Shown here: positions 53,091 to 62,011 of the stretch, piece after piece
Position numbering within the stretch: position 1 is the first letter of the stretch
Layout: each line of letters begins with the position of its first letter
Assembly (NCBI GenBank): GCA_944377385.1
Contig: CALWET010000016.1
Span: forward strand, 23,124 to 87,123
DNA from: an uncultured Lachnospiraceae bacterium
GTDB lineage: Bacteria; Bacillota; Clostridia; Lachnospirales; Lachnospiraceae
DNA length: 64,000 bases
Direction: 5' to 3'
Program-made: the position numbers and the translations under genes
The notes under the pieces: generated by a model
Seen by the model: the letters and a program-made list of their open reading frames with translations, nothing else
What the model was told of the DNA's origin: nothing
The model's database searches: none

Positions 53091-53741
53091 ATGGAAATGT
53101 ATGAACAGCTCAGCTTGATAGAGGATGAAACAGTCAGAGACAGGGAGCTTTCAAATATACTTGAGGCAGTGCTTTTTTCCTTTGGGAGGGCTGTAGAGGT
53201 CTCCGAGCTGGCAAAGGCCTGTGACTGTGATCCTGGGACTGTCAGGAAGCAGCTTGGCAGACTGATGCAAAGATATGAGGCCGAGGACCGAGGGCTCTGC
53301 ATAAAGGAGCTCTGCGGAAAGTACAGGATGTGCACGAAATCCAGGTACTATCCCAATCTTTTAAACGTACTGAAGATAGAAAGAAAGCCTGTGCTTACGG
53401 AGGTGGTGATGGAGACCCTGGCCATCATAGCCTTCAAAAATCCAGTGACCAAGGCCGAGATCGAAAGGATCAGGGGAGTGAAATCTGATCATGCCGTAAA
53501 CAGGCTGATCGAATACGGGCTTGTGGAGGAGACCGGCAGGCTGAATGCACCTGGCAGGCCAGCGCTCTTTGCTCCGACAGATGAGTTTTACAGACGCTTC
53601 GATGTGTCCGGAAAGGATGGGCTTCCAGTGCCGGGACCTGAGATACAGGCTGAAATAGACGAGGAGGTCAGGGCAGAGCTCAAGAGCTTTGACGAGGATA
53701 CACAGAAAGCAGAGACAGATGGGACAGAGGTAGGTGTATGA
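53091..53741 (+). CDS. scpB: Segregation and condensation protein B
   Basis: 216 residues with two winged-helix domains. EAVLFSFGRAVEVSELA and the second-domain ETLAIIAFKNPVTKAEIERI and LVEETGRLNAPGRPALFAPT are family blocks. It binds ScpA and the SMC neck. It follows scpA by 20 bases and overlaps dut by 4. The C-terminal tail is acidic and unstructured. Confidence 0.95.
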   Translation: MEMYEQLSLIEDETVRDRELSNILEAVLFSFGRAVEVSELAKACDCDPGTVRKQLGRLMQRYEAEDRGLCIKELCGKYRMCTKSRYYPNLLNVLKIERKPVLTEVVMETLAIIAFKNPVTKAEIERIRGVKSDHAVNRLIEYGLVEETGRLNAPGRPALFAPTDEFYRRFDVSGKDGLPVPGPEIQAEIDEEVRAELKSFDEDTQKAETDGTEVGV

Positions 53742-54277
53742 GGAGAGTTGCCAGATTTTATAAGATCAGCAGAGAAAGATGGATAGAGGATCACTGCTCA
53801 ATGGGTGATGGGCAGGGCATCTATTCAAGAGAGGCTGCAGAAAAGATTTACGAGGAGCTCAGGCTGCCCAAGAGAGCTACCAGGGGATCCGCAGGATATG
53901 ATATATACTCGCCAATAGATTTTGAGCTTGCTCCGGGTGAGGAGATAAAGATAGCCACGGGTATGCGCTGCTGCATGGACGAGGATGTGGTGCTGCTCAT
54001 AGTGCCTCGCAGCTCCCTGGGCTTTAAATATCGTTTTCAGCTCAACAATACGGTGGGTGTGATAGACAGCGATTATTTTTACTCCGACAACGAGGGACAT
54101 ATATTCATCAGATTTACAAATGACAGCAAGACTGGTGCCGTGCTTCGCATCTCCAGGGGCCAGGCTTTGGCCCAGGGCATATTTGTGAGCTATGGCATAA
54201 CCGAGGATGATGATACTGAAGATATCAGAAACGGCGGAATCGGAAGCACTGACAGATCAAGAGGAGATCAGGGATGA
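53738..54277 (+). CDS. dut: dUTP diphosphatase (trimeric dUTPase family)
   Basis: 179 residues. Motifs I-III appear as RGSAGYDIY, VPRSSLGFKYRFQLNNTVGV and IDSDY; the Gly-rich tail is NGGIGSTDRS. It has an N-terminal extension of about 45 residues compared with minimal dUTPases. It removes dUTP to prevent uracil misincorporation and supplies dUMP. It overlaps scpB (ATGA) and the following lipoprotein gene by 4 bases, so it is in the same operon. Confidence 0.87.
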   Translation: MRRVARFYKISRERWIEDHCSMGDGQGIYSREAAEKIYEELRLPKRATRGSAGYDIYSPIDFELAPGEEIKIATGMRCCMDEDVVLLIVPRSSLGFKYRFQLNNTVGVIDSDYFYSDNEGHIFIRFTNDSKTGAVLRISRGQALAQGIFVSYGITEDDDTEDIRNGGIGSTDRSRGDQG

Positions 54278-54900
54278 GCATCAGTAAGGCAACTGCATGT
54301 ATAAAGAGGCAAAGCTTTGTGCGGCACTGCCTTTTGGCTCTGGCTATTTCAGGGGCTCTGCTTTTTTCGGCATGCTCCGGAAAGGATGTGGAGGAGCTGC
54401 GCTCATCAGCCATAGAAGTGTTTAAGAGCGGTGATTATGCGGCTGCGGAACAGCTTTTCGATGAGGCTCTGTCAGCAGATTACGGCAGGGTATCCGAGGT
54501 ACAGCTGGACATACTCAGATACAGGGCAGAGTGTGAGCTCAGGCAGGGAAAATACGGAGAGGCTGCAGATACCTATGAGGCGCTCCTGAACGCAGATGAG
54601 ACAGCGGACAATAAGGAGATATATCAGGAGCTCCTTTCAGAGCTTGGCAGCCTGGACAGTCTTTCGGGTATTTCCGCATCCATAGCTGAGGGCAGCTATC
54701 AGGAGGCCTATGATGCAGCAGCTGAGCTGGCTGCACTTGACGGCAGCCTTACCGGCAAGCTGGCCTGGTTCAATAAGGCAGTCAGCGCGGAATATCTTGG
54801 AAATTATGAGGAGGCCTATGAGCTGTTCAATGAGTATCTGAAGCTATATCCTGATGATGCAGAGGCAAAAAAAGAGGCCGATTTCCTTCGCACAAGATAA
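54274..54900 (+). CDS. TPR-repeat lipoprotein
   Basis: 208 residues. A signal peptide ends at a lipobox (LLFSACSG, Cys about 34). The mature protein is made of TPR-like helix pairs (KSGDYAAAEQLFDEAL, RQGKYGEAADTYEALL, LGNYEEAYELFNEYLKLYPD). A scaffold on the outer face of the membrane is likely. Last gene of the scpA-scpB-dut run. Confidence 0.85.
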   Translation: MSISKATACIKRQSFVRHCLLALAISGALLFSACSGKDVEELRSSAIEVFKSGDYAAAEQLFDEALSADYGRVSEVQLDILRYRAECELRQGKYGEAADTYEALLNADETADNKEIYQELLSELGSLDSLSGISASIAEGSYQEAYDAAAELAALDGSLTGKLAWFNKAVSAEYLGNYEEAYELFNEYLKLYPDDAEAKKEADFLRTR

Positions 54901-54953
54901 GGCTGTAGGATAAGCCAGGCTGTTTCGGCAAAAGTTTTTAGGTTATAAGCGAT

Positions 54954-55024
54954 ACACCATATATTGTAAAAATACAAAGAAAAAACACAATATATATTGT
55001 GTTTTTTTTATTATATATTATAAT
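54954..55024 (+). promoter_or_regulatory. nrdD promoter with paired NrdR-like boxes
   Basis: Two sites resembling the NrdR box (consensus acaCwAtATaTwGtgt): ACACCATATATTGTAA (54954-54969) and the 18-bp palindrome ACACAATATATATTGTGT (54985-55002). Their centres are about 32 bp apart, three helical turns, as in known NrdR box pairs. The second overlaps the -35 region (TTGTGT); TATAAT is at 55019-55024. The second palindrome is flanked by A and T runs, so it can also act as the terminator of the preceding operon. Confidence 0.75.
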
Positions 55025-55031
55025 TAGCTTT

Positions 55032-55088
55032 GCAGCTTATTTTATACATGGGGGGATCTCTGCACTTTTGAGTGTCAAAGAGAGCTGC
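55032..55088 (+). other. Nested hairpin in the nrdD 5' leader
   Basis: GCAGCT (55032-55037) pairs with AGCTGC (55083-55088), enclosing CTCT/AGAG and a CACT-TTTG-AGTG tetraloop stem. It does not match a riboswitch class I recognise. Confidence 0.45.
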
Positions 55089-55148
55089 GATCTATAAACT
55101 ATCAACGACATTAAAAAGAAAATATACAGAATAAGGAGAGTTAAGGGA

Positions 55149-57554
55149 ATGCAGGTCATAAAGAGAGACGGAAGCATCGTGGAGTTCAATCTTTCCAAGA
55201 TCAGTGACGCGATGAAGAAGGCCTTCAAGGCTACTAAAAAAGAATATAACAACGACATAATGGAGCTTCTGGCCCTCAGAGTGACTGCGGATTTCCAGGA
55301 TAAGATAACTGACGGAAAGATAGGCGTCGAGGACATTCAGGATTCCGTCGAGCATGTACTTGAGCAGGCAGGCTATACCGAGGTGGCAAAGGCATATATC
55401 CTTTACCGCAAGCAGCATGAATCCATCAGAAACGTATCTCAGACCGTACTTGACTACAAGGATGTAATAGACAATTATCTCAAGGTCAATGACTGGCGCG
55501 TAAAGGAGAATTCCACGGTTACCTACTCAGTAGGCGGACTGATCCTTTCAAATTCAGGCGCTGTGACTGCCAATTACTGGCTCTCAGAGATCTATGACAA
55601 GGAGATCGCAGATGCCCACAGGAATGCTGACATACATCTTCATGATCTCAGCATGCTCACGGGCTACTGTGCAGGCTGGTCCTTAAAGCAGCTTATACAG
55701 GAAGGACTTGGAGGCATACCCGGAAAGATAACCTCCTCACCTGCAAAGCATCTGTCCACACTCTGCAATCAGATGGTCAACTTCCTTGGCATCATGCAGA
55801 ATGAGTGGGCCGGAGCCCAGGCCTTTTCTTCCTTTGATACCTATCTTGCTCCCTTCGTAAAGATAGATAATCTGAGCTACAAGGAGGTCAAGCAGTGTGT
55901 TCAGTCCTTCGTATACGGTGTCAATACCCCTTCAAGGTGGGGCACTCAGGCACCATTTACAAACATAACCCTGGACTGGACAGTGCCTGCCGATCTGGCT
56001 GAGCAGCACTGCATCATAGGCGGAGAGACGGTAGACTTCAAGTACAAGGACTGCAAGAAGGAGATGGACATGGTCAACAGGGCCTTCATCGAGATCATGA
56101 TCGAAGGAGACGCAAATGGCCGTGGCTTCCAGTATCCCATCCCTACCTACAGCATAACCAAGGATTTTGACTGGTCCGAATCTGAAAACAACAAGCTTCT
56201 CTTTGAGATGACGGCAAAGTACGGAACGCCCTATTTCTCAAATTACATAAATTCAGACATGGAGCCCTCGGACGTACGTTCCATGTGCTGCAGGCTGAGG
56301 CTGGATCTTCGCGAGCTGCGCAAAAAGTCAGGCGGATACTTCGGATCTGGAGAGAGCACGGGATCAGTGGGAGTAGTGACCATCAATCTTCCCCGCATAG
56401 CCTACCTTGCAAAGGATGAGGCGGATTTCTATCAGAGACTTGATCACATGATGGATATTTCTGCACGCTCCCTGAAGGTGAAGCGTGAGGTCATAACCAG
56501 ACTTTTGGAGAGAGGCCTGTATCCTTATACAAAGAGGTACCTGGGCACCTTCAACAATCACTTCTCCACCATAGGTCTGGTAGGCATGAATGAGGTCGGC
56601 CTCAATGCCAAGTGGCTGAAAAAGGATCTTACCAATCCTGAGACCCAGGAGTTTGCAAAGGCAGTGCTGAACCATATGAGGAACAAGCTTTCCGATTATC
56701 AGGAGCAGTACGGTGACCTTTATAACCTGGAGGCTACACCTGCCGAGTCTACCTCTTATAGGCTTGCCAAGCATGACAAAAAGCACTATCCTGACATCAT
56801 CACGGCAAATGAAGCCAGCGGAGTGCCTTATTATACGAATTCCTCGCACCTGCCCGTAGGATTTACGGCAGACATATTTGATGCGCTGGATATACAGGAT
56901 GAGCTTCAGACCCTTTATACCTCAGGTACGGTATTCCATGCCTTCCTTGGAGAAAAGCTTCCGGACTGGAAGGCGGCAGCAAAGCTGGTAAAGACCATAG
57001 CAGAGAACTACAGGCTTCCCTACTATACCATCAGCCCTACCTACCCAGTATGTTCTGACCATGCAAATATCGCAGGCGCGCATTTCACCTGCCCCAAGTG
57101 CGGAAAGAAGTCAGAGGTATACAGCCGTATCACCGGATATTACAGACCGGTTCAGAACTGGAACGATGGAAAGACCCAGGAGTACAAGGACAGACAGACT
57201 TATGACATATCCTCATCCTATGAGCACAGGCACAAGCTCCACAAGGAAGCCGAGGAGATAGTACAGTCGGCAAAGACAAAGGATGCCGAGGATATCAGGA
57301 AGGGCATGCTGAGAGACGGGCTGTACCTGTTCACGACCAGTACCTGCCCCAACTGCAGGGCCGCAAAGGAAAGGCTCAATGCTTCCGGCATAAACTATCA
57401 GGTCATAAATGCTGAGGAAAATGCAGATATAGCCAGATCATTGCATATCATGCAGGCTCCTACCATGATAGAGGTCAGAAATGGTTCCGTGGCAAGATAT
57501 ACCGGACTTTCGGACATCATCAGATATTCAGAGACGGCCGTAAGGAATTCCTGA
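55149..57554 (+). CDS. nrdD: Anaerobic ribonucleoside-triphosphate reductase with C-terminal glutaredoxin-like domain
   Basis: 801 residues. The N-terminal ATP cone (about 1-90, VIKRDGSIVEFNLSKI) allows allosteric control. The glycyl-radical region is TCPKCGKKSEVYSRITGYYR followed by PVQNWNDGKTQEYKDR (radical Gly near 662). The last 80 residues form a separate thioredoxin-fold domain with a CPNC active site (near 731: FTTSTCPNCRAAKERL) and the cis-Pro APTMIEV. It makes dNTPs without oxygen. The fused redoxin may deliver electrons. The nrdG activase is not beside it. Confidence 0.94.
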   Translation: MQVIKRDGSIVEFNLSKISDAMKKAFKATKKEYNNDIMELLALRVTADFQDKITDGKIGVEDIQDSVEHVLEQAGYTEVAKAYILYRKQHESIRNVSQTVLDYKDVIDNYLKVNDWRVKENSTVTYSVGGLILSNSGAVTANYWLSEIYDKEIADAHRNADIHLHDLSMLTGYCAGWSLKQLIQEGLGGIPGKITSSPAKHLSTLCNQMVNFLGIMQNEWAGAQAFSSFDTYLAPFVKIDNLSYKEVKQCVQSFVYGVNTPSRWGTQAPFTNITLDWTVPADLAEQHCIIGGETVDFKYKDCKKEMDMVNRAFIEIMIEGDANGRGFQYPIPTYSITKDFDWSESENNKLLFEMTAKYGTPYFSNYINSDMEPSDVRSMCCRLRLDLRELRKKSGGYFGSGESTGSVGVVTINLPRIAYLAKDEADFYQRLDHMMDISARSLKVKREVITRLLERGLYPYTKRYLGTFNNHFSTIGLVGMNEVGLNAKWLKKDLTNPETQEFAKAVLNHMRNKLSDYQEQYGDLYNLEATPAESTSYRLAKHDKKHYPDIITANEASGVPYYTNSSHLPVGFTADIFDALDIQDELQTLYTSGTVFHAFLGEKLPDWKAAAKLVKTIAENYRLPYYTISPTYPVCSDHANIAGAHFTCPKCGKKSEVYSRITGYYRPVQNWNDGKTQEYKDRQTYDISSSYEHRHKLHKEAEEIVQSAKTKDAEDIRKGMLRDGLYLFTTSTCPNCRAAKERLNASGINYQVINAEENADIARSLHIMQAPTMIEVRNGSVARYTGLSDIIRYSETAVRNS

Positions 57555-57582
57555 TAAATGACAGCTCAATAAAATGATCAAA

Positions 57583-57632
57583 GGAGATGGATCCTCTGGC
57601 GATATACGCCGGGTTTCCATCTCTGATTTTAT
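57583..57632 (+). terminator. Terminator after nrdD
   Basis: GAGATGGA pairs with TCCATCTC, with an inner TGGCG/CGCCG stem, then TGATTTTAT. Confidence 0.8.
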
Positions 57633-57644
57633 GTCCATACCTGA

Positions 57645-57673
57645 TTGAACGCTGTTCATTGCCATGATATAGT
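57645..57673 (+). promoter_or_regulatory. coaX promoter
   Basis: TTGAAC (57645-57650), 17 bases, TATAGT (57668-57673) with a TG extension. Confidence 0.7.
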
Positions 57674-57746
57674 GTAATCAGAGAAACCTGATAAACTGAT
57701 CAGAAAAGGGAAAGGAGCCGGGGATATTTCTCCGGGCGATAACGAT

Positions 57747-58523
57747 ATGATACTTGCCATAGACATGGGCAACACAAACATAAAGGTAGGCATGGTCTCT
57801 CTCAGAGATGACAGCTCCATATATGAGGAGAGGCTCATGACCGACTATAACAAGACCAGCATGGAATACGCTCTCATGATCATGTCCATCATGGATTTTT
57901 ACAGTTTGAAAAAGGAGGATTTTGAGGGAGCGGTCATATCATCAGTGGTGCCTCCCCTGACCGGTGTCATAGCCACGGCAGTAAAAAAAGCCCTGTCCAT
58001 AGAGCCCATGATCGTAAACGGGAGCATGAAGATGAGCATAAGCCTTCAGAAACTCCCGATACCTGACCTTCTGGGAGCTGATCTGATCATAGGCGCAGAG
58101 GCCGCCTACAGGCTATATAAGCCTCCGGTCATAGCCATAAACATGGGCACTGCCACCACCTTGTCATTGATAGGTGCTGACGGCAGATTTGAAGGCGGAC
58201 TTATACTGCCTGGTCTGAAGACCAGCCTTTCCGCCCTGGCCCAGGGCACAGCCCAGCTGCCGGAGATAGACCTTAACCACCCTGGCTCTGTGGTGACCAT
58301 AGATACGACGGAAAGCATGCGTAGCGGCATCATATATGGAAATGCCGCCCAGCTTGACGGACTCATAAGGCGCATGGAGGAGGAGATAGGACAGAGCTGC
58401 AGCGTCGTAGCGACCGGTGGGCTGGCCAGGTTTGTCATACCCTATTGCACTCATGATATAAAAATGGATGACAAGCTTCTTATGAAGGGCCTTCTTATGA
58501 TATATAAGGAAAACTTATCCTGA
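57747..58523 (+). CDS. coaX: Type III pantothenate kinase
   Basis: 258 residues starting MILAIDMGNTNIKVG, the ASKHA phosphate-1 motif (Asp6). ISSVVPPLT, PDLLGADLIIGAEAAY and INMGTATTLSLIG follow. Asp112 of the G-x-D-R block is kept but Arg is replaced by Leu113, and the Asp that usually starts D-x-GTA is Asn132. So it may be a divergent paralogue. It starts CoA synthesis by phosphorylating pantothenate. The AAAGGAG ribosome site is separated from the ATG by a small hairpin. Confidence 0.85.
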   Translation: MILAIDMGNTNIKVGMVSLRDDSSIYEERLMTDYNKTSMEYALMIMSIMDFYSLKKEDFEGAVISSVVPPLTGVIATAVKKALSIEPMIVNGSMKMSISLQKLPIPDLLGADLIIGAEAAYRLYKPPVIAINMGTATTLSLIGADGRFEGGLILPGLKTSLSALAQGTAQLPEIDLNHPGSVVTIDTTESMRSGIIYGNAAQLDGLIRRMEEEIGQSCSVVATGGLARFVIPYCTHDIKMDDKLLMKGLLMIYKENLS

Positions 58524-58585
58524 GAGCTCCTTGATAAAGACGCAGGTTTTTGATAAACTCTAACGTTGTGTATAAAGGAGCCAAG

Positions 58586-60190
58586 ATGGATCAGAGAGAA
58601 GCATTGAAAGAAGAGATAAACAAGAGACGTACATTTGCCATCATATCCCATCCCGATGCCGGAAAGACCACGCTGACGGAAAAGCTTCTGCTGTATGGAG
58701 GAGCCATAAACCTGGCCGGCACGGTGAAAGGACGCAAGGCACAGAAGCATGCGGTATCGGACTGGATGGACATAGAAAAGGAAAGGGGCATATCCGTTAC
58801 CTCCTCTGCCATGCAGTTTTGCTATGACGGCAAGGTCATAAATATACTGGACACCCCGGGACATCAGGATTTCTCCGAGGATACCTATCGTACGCTGATG
58901 GCGGCAGATTCTGCTGTCATGGTCATAGATGGGTCAAAGGGTGTGGAGGCCCAGACCATAAAGCTGTTCAAGGTATGCGTCATGAGAGGCATACCCATAT
59001 TTACCTTTATGAATAAATTTGACCGCGAGGCCAAAGATCCCTTTGAGCTTCTTTCTGATATAGAGGATGTGCTCGGCATACATACCTGTCCCGTAAACTG
59101 GCCCATAGGCTGCGGAAAGTCCTTTAAGGGCGTATATGAAAGAGGCAGCAAGGAGGTCATGACCTTCAAAGCGGAGCAGGGCGGAGCCAGGGAGCTGGAG
59201 ACCCATACCTATTCCATAGAGGATGAAACTCTTTCAGACATCATAGGCTTTCAAAATCATGACAAGCTGATGGAGGACATAGAGCTTCTGGACGGCGCAG
59301 CAGATGAATTCGATCTGGAAAAGGTAAGGGCCGGAAAGCTGTCACCCGTGTTTTTTGGTTCTGCTCTTACAAATTTTGGAGTAGAGCCCTTTCTCAGACA
59401 TTTTCTGGAGATGACCACTCCTCCTCTTCCCAGGATGAGCGATCATGGTCTCATAGATCCGGTGGGCGAGGATTTCTCTGCCTTTGTTTTCAAGATACAG
59501 GCAAACATGAACAAGGCACACAGAGACAGGATAGCCTTTATGCGGGTATGCTCTGGAGAGTTTTCCGCAGGCATGGAGGTGAATCATGTCCAGGGCGGCA
59601 GAAAGATCAGGCTGTCAATGCCCACACAGATGATGGCCGATGAGAGACAGATCATAAACAAGGCTTATGCAGGAGATATCATAGGAGTATTTGATCCCGG
59701 CATATACAGCATAGGCGACACCATATGCAGCTCTGACGAAAAATTCAGATATGAGGGCATACCCACCTTTGCCCCCGAGCATTTTGCCAGAGTTAGGCAG
59801 ATAGATACGATGAAGCGTAAGCAGTTCCTCAAGGGAGTCATGCAGATAGCCCAGGAGGGCGCCATACAGATCTTCCAGGAATTCAATTCAGGCATGGAAG
59901 AGATAATAGTAGGAGTTGTGGGAGTGCTTCAGTTTGAAGTGCTGACATACAGGCTCAAAAACGAGTATAATGTAGAGGTGGGGTTGGAGCAGCTGCCCTA
60001 TGAGTATATCAGATGGATAGAAAATCCTGGCGATATAAACGTAGACAAGCTCTCCGGCACCAGTGACATGAAGAAGGTAAAGGATCTCAAGGGCGATCCC
60101 CTTCTGCTCTTTGCACATGAATGGAGCATAAAGATGGTCCTTGACAGAAACGAAGGCCTGAGGCTTTCTGAATTTGGCAGGGCAAATTGA
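58586..60190 (+). CDS. prfC: Peptide chain release factor 3
   Basis: 534 residues from the ATG at 58586 after AAAGGAG. The GTPase motifs are SHPDAGKTTLTEKLL (near 20), the switch ERGISVTSSAM, DTPGHQDFSEDTYR and NKFD. It recycles RF1/RF2 after termination. The order of domains and the length match RF3 rather than EF-G. Confidence 0.96.
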   Translation: MDQREALKEEINKRRTFAIISHPDAGKTTLTEKLLLYGGAINLAGTVKGRKAQKHAVSDWMDIEKERGISVTSSAMQFCYDGKVINILDTPGHQDFSEDTYRTLMAADSAVMVIDGSKGVEAQTIKLFKVCVMRGIPIFTFMNKFDREAKDPFELLSDIEDVLGIHTCPVNWPIGCGKSFKGVYERGSKEVMTFKAEQGGARELETHTYSIEDETLSDIIGFQNHDKLMEDIELLDGAADEFDLEKVRAGKLSPVFFGSALTNFGVEPFLRHFLEMTTPPLPRMSDHGLIDPVGEDFSAFVFKIQANMNKAHRDRIAFMRVCSGEFSAGMEVNHVQGGRKIRLSMPTQMMADERQIINKAYAGDIIGVFDPGIYSIGDTICSSDEKFRYEGIPTFAPEHFARVRQIDTMKRKQFLKGVMQIAQEGAIQIFQEFNSGMEEIIVGVVGVLQFEVLTYRLKNEYNVEVGLEQLPYEYIRWIENPGDINVDKLSGTSDMKKVKDLKGDPLLLFAHEWSIKMVLDRNEGLRLSEFGRAN

Positions 60191-60224
60191 TGATACAGGC
60201 TTTTAAGCAGAAAAGGAGGCAGCT

Positions 60225-61637
60225 ATGGACAGGAAGGATCTCAAGGAAAGATTTACAAGGTATTTCAACGAACATGAATCAGAGATGATCGAGGATCTCA
60301 AGACATTATGCAGGATAGATTCCGTAAGGGGAGCTTATGAGGCGGGAAAGCCCTTTGGCGAGGGACCTTATAATGCCCTTATGACGGCCATGGGCATGTG
60401 CGAGAGATATGGCATGAGGACGGCTAACTATGATGATTATGTGATCGCCGCCGATCTCAGCGATAAGGAAAGACAGCTGGACATACTGGCACATATGGAT
60501 GTGGTGGCTCCCGGAGAGGGATGGACAGTAACAGAGCCCTTTGATCCCATAGTCAAGGACGGAAGGATATACGGCAGAGGGACCTCAGATGACAAGGGGC
60601 CTGCCATAGCAGCTCTCTATGCCATGAGAGCAGTAAAGGAGCTGTCTGTGCCTCTGAGCAAAAGCTGCAGGCTCATACTAGGATCCGATGAGGAATGTGG
60701 TATGAGCGATGTAAAGCATTATTATGCTGTTGAAAGCGAAGCTCCCATGACCTTCAGCCCGGATTCCGAGTTCCCTGTTACAAATGTGGAGAAGGGACAG
60801 TTCCGTATGGATATAACATCGGAATTTGAAGAGGAAGAAACAGAAAAGATGCTGCTTGAGCTTTGCGGCGGCACTACGATAAATATAGTTCCCGGCAGGG
60901 CATATGCAATCATAAAGGGACTGGACGACGACCTGATCAGAGACGAGGCAAAGAAGGTCAGCGAAAGGACGGGAGTAAGCTTCAGCATATCCGCAGCAAG
61001 CAATGGGCTCAGGATAGATGCTGAAGGACAGTCAGCCCATGCAGCGCATCCTGATGATGGAAAGAATGCGGCACTGGCACTGCTGGAGCTTGTGAACATA
61101 CTTCCCCTGACTGAGTGCAGGCAGACCAGACTGCTGAAAGAGCTTGGCAGACTGTTCCCCTATGGTGATAACAGGGGACAGGCCCTTGGAATGGCTGTGG
61201 AGGATGAACTTTCCGGCCCTACTACGGTATCAGCTGACATAATCGAGGTAAAGCCAGGATACATAAGCCTTAAAGCAGATTCCAGGACAGCAGTTGCAGC
61301 CACCGAGGAAAACACGGTAAAGCCTGCGGAAACAACGATCAGAGAGGCTGGCTTTGAGCTTAAAAAGACAGTAAAGGGCTCCCATGTTGTGGATGGGGAT
61401 TCTGATTTTATCAGGACTCTCCTTGAGTGCTATGAGGATGTCAAGGGAGTAAAGGGACATCTGGTATCCACAGGAGGAAGCACCTATGTCCATGATCTGA
61501 AAAATGGAGTGGCATTTGGAGCAGTTGGAGAATTTACGGATACCAATATGCATGGTCCTGACGAGTTTATGATCATAGACGAGCTTAAAGAAGCGGCAGT
61601 CATATATGCCCTGTCCATCAGCGAGCTGTGCAGATAA
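60225..61637 (+). CDS. pepV: M20-family dipeptidase (PepV-like)
   Basis: 470 residues. Metal-binding blocks LAHMDVVAPGEGW, GRGTSDDKGPAIAAL and LGSDEECGMSDVKHY are those of the M20 PepV/CPG2-type dipeptidases; a lid domain lies in the middle and GGSTYVHDLKNGVAFG near the end. It hydrolyses dipeptides in the cytoplasm. AGGAGG precedes the ATG. Confidence 0.92.
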   Translation: MDRKDLKERFTRYFNEHESEMIEDLKTLCRIDSVRGAYEAGKPFGEGPYNALMTAMGMCERYGMRTANYDDYVIAADLSDKERQLDILAHMDVVAPGEGWTVTEPFDPIVKDGRIYGRGTSDDKGPAIAALYAMRAVKELSVPLSKSCRLILGSDEECGMSDVKHYYAVESEAPMTFSPDSEFPVTNVEKGQFRMDITSEFEEEETEKMLLELCGGTTINIVPGRAYAIIKGLDDDLIRDEAKKVSERTGVSFSISAASNGLRIDAEGQSAHAAHPDDGKNAALALLELVNILPLTECRQTRLLKELGRLFPYGDNRGQALGMAVEDELSGPTTVSADIIEVKPGYISLKADSRTAVAATEENTVKPAETTIREAGFELKKTVKGSHVVDGDSDFIRTLLECYEDVKGVKGHLVSTGGSTYVHDLKNGVAFGAVGEFTDTNMHGPDEFMIIDELKEAAVIYALSISELCR

Positions 61638-61678
61638 TGGCCGCACAGCTTAAAGTATCATAACGGAAGGAAACGTTT

Positions 61679-61984
61679 ATGGAGAGACAAAGAACAAATG
61701 GCATGACCGTGGCCGCCCTTGTCCTTGGCGGCGTGACCGTGCTTTTCTGCAGCAGCCTGTTTGTGGCGCTGACTGCAGGAGGAGTGGGCATGACTCTTGC
61801 GCTTTTGTCAAGAGGTGACGAAAGGATGAGCTTTGCAGCAAAGGTCGCCTTTATCATATGTGTGGTGGGAGCAGTGGCATCTTTGGCCATCACGATGTAT
61901 ATACTGATCTCCATGGTCAACTCCGGAGCCATGGATTATTACATGCATCTGCTGGATGATACCATGCGCCAGCAGTATCTTTGA
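61679..61984 (+). CDS. Small membrane protein (DUF4190-like)
   Basis: 101 residues with two or three hydrophobic helices (TVAALVLGGVTVLFC, FIICVVGAVASLAITMYIL) and a GGVGMTLALLSRGDERMS turn, as in DUF4190 proteins. Function unknown. It sits directly ahead of the DUF975 gene. Confidence 0.7.
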   Translation: MERQRTNGMTVAALVLGGVTVLFCSSLFVALTAGGVGMTLALLSRGDERMSFAAKVAFIICVVGAVASLAITMYILISMVNSGAMDYYMHLLDDTMRQQYL

Positions 61985-62011
61985 TGATGAAAGAGCTTTA
62001 GGAGGACTTCG

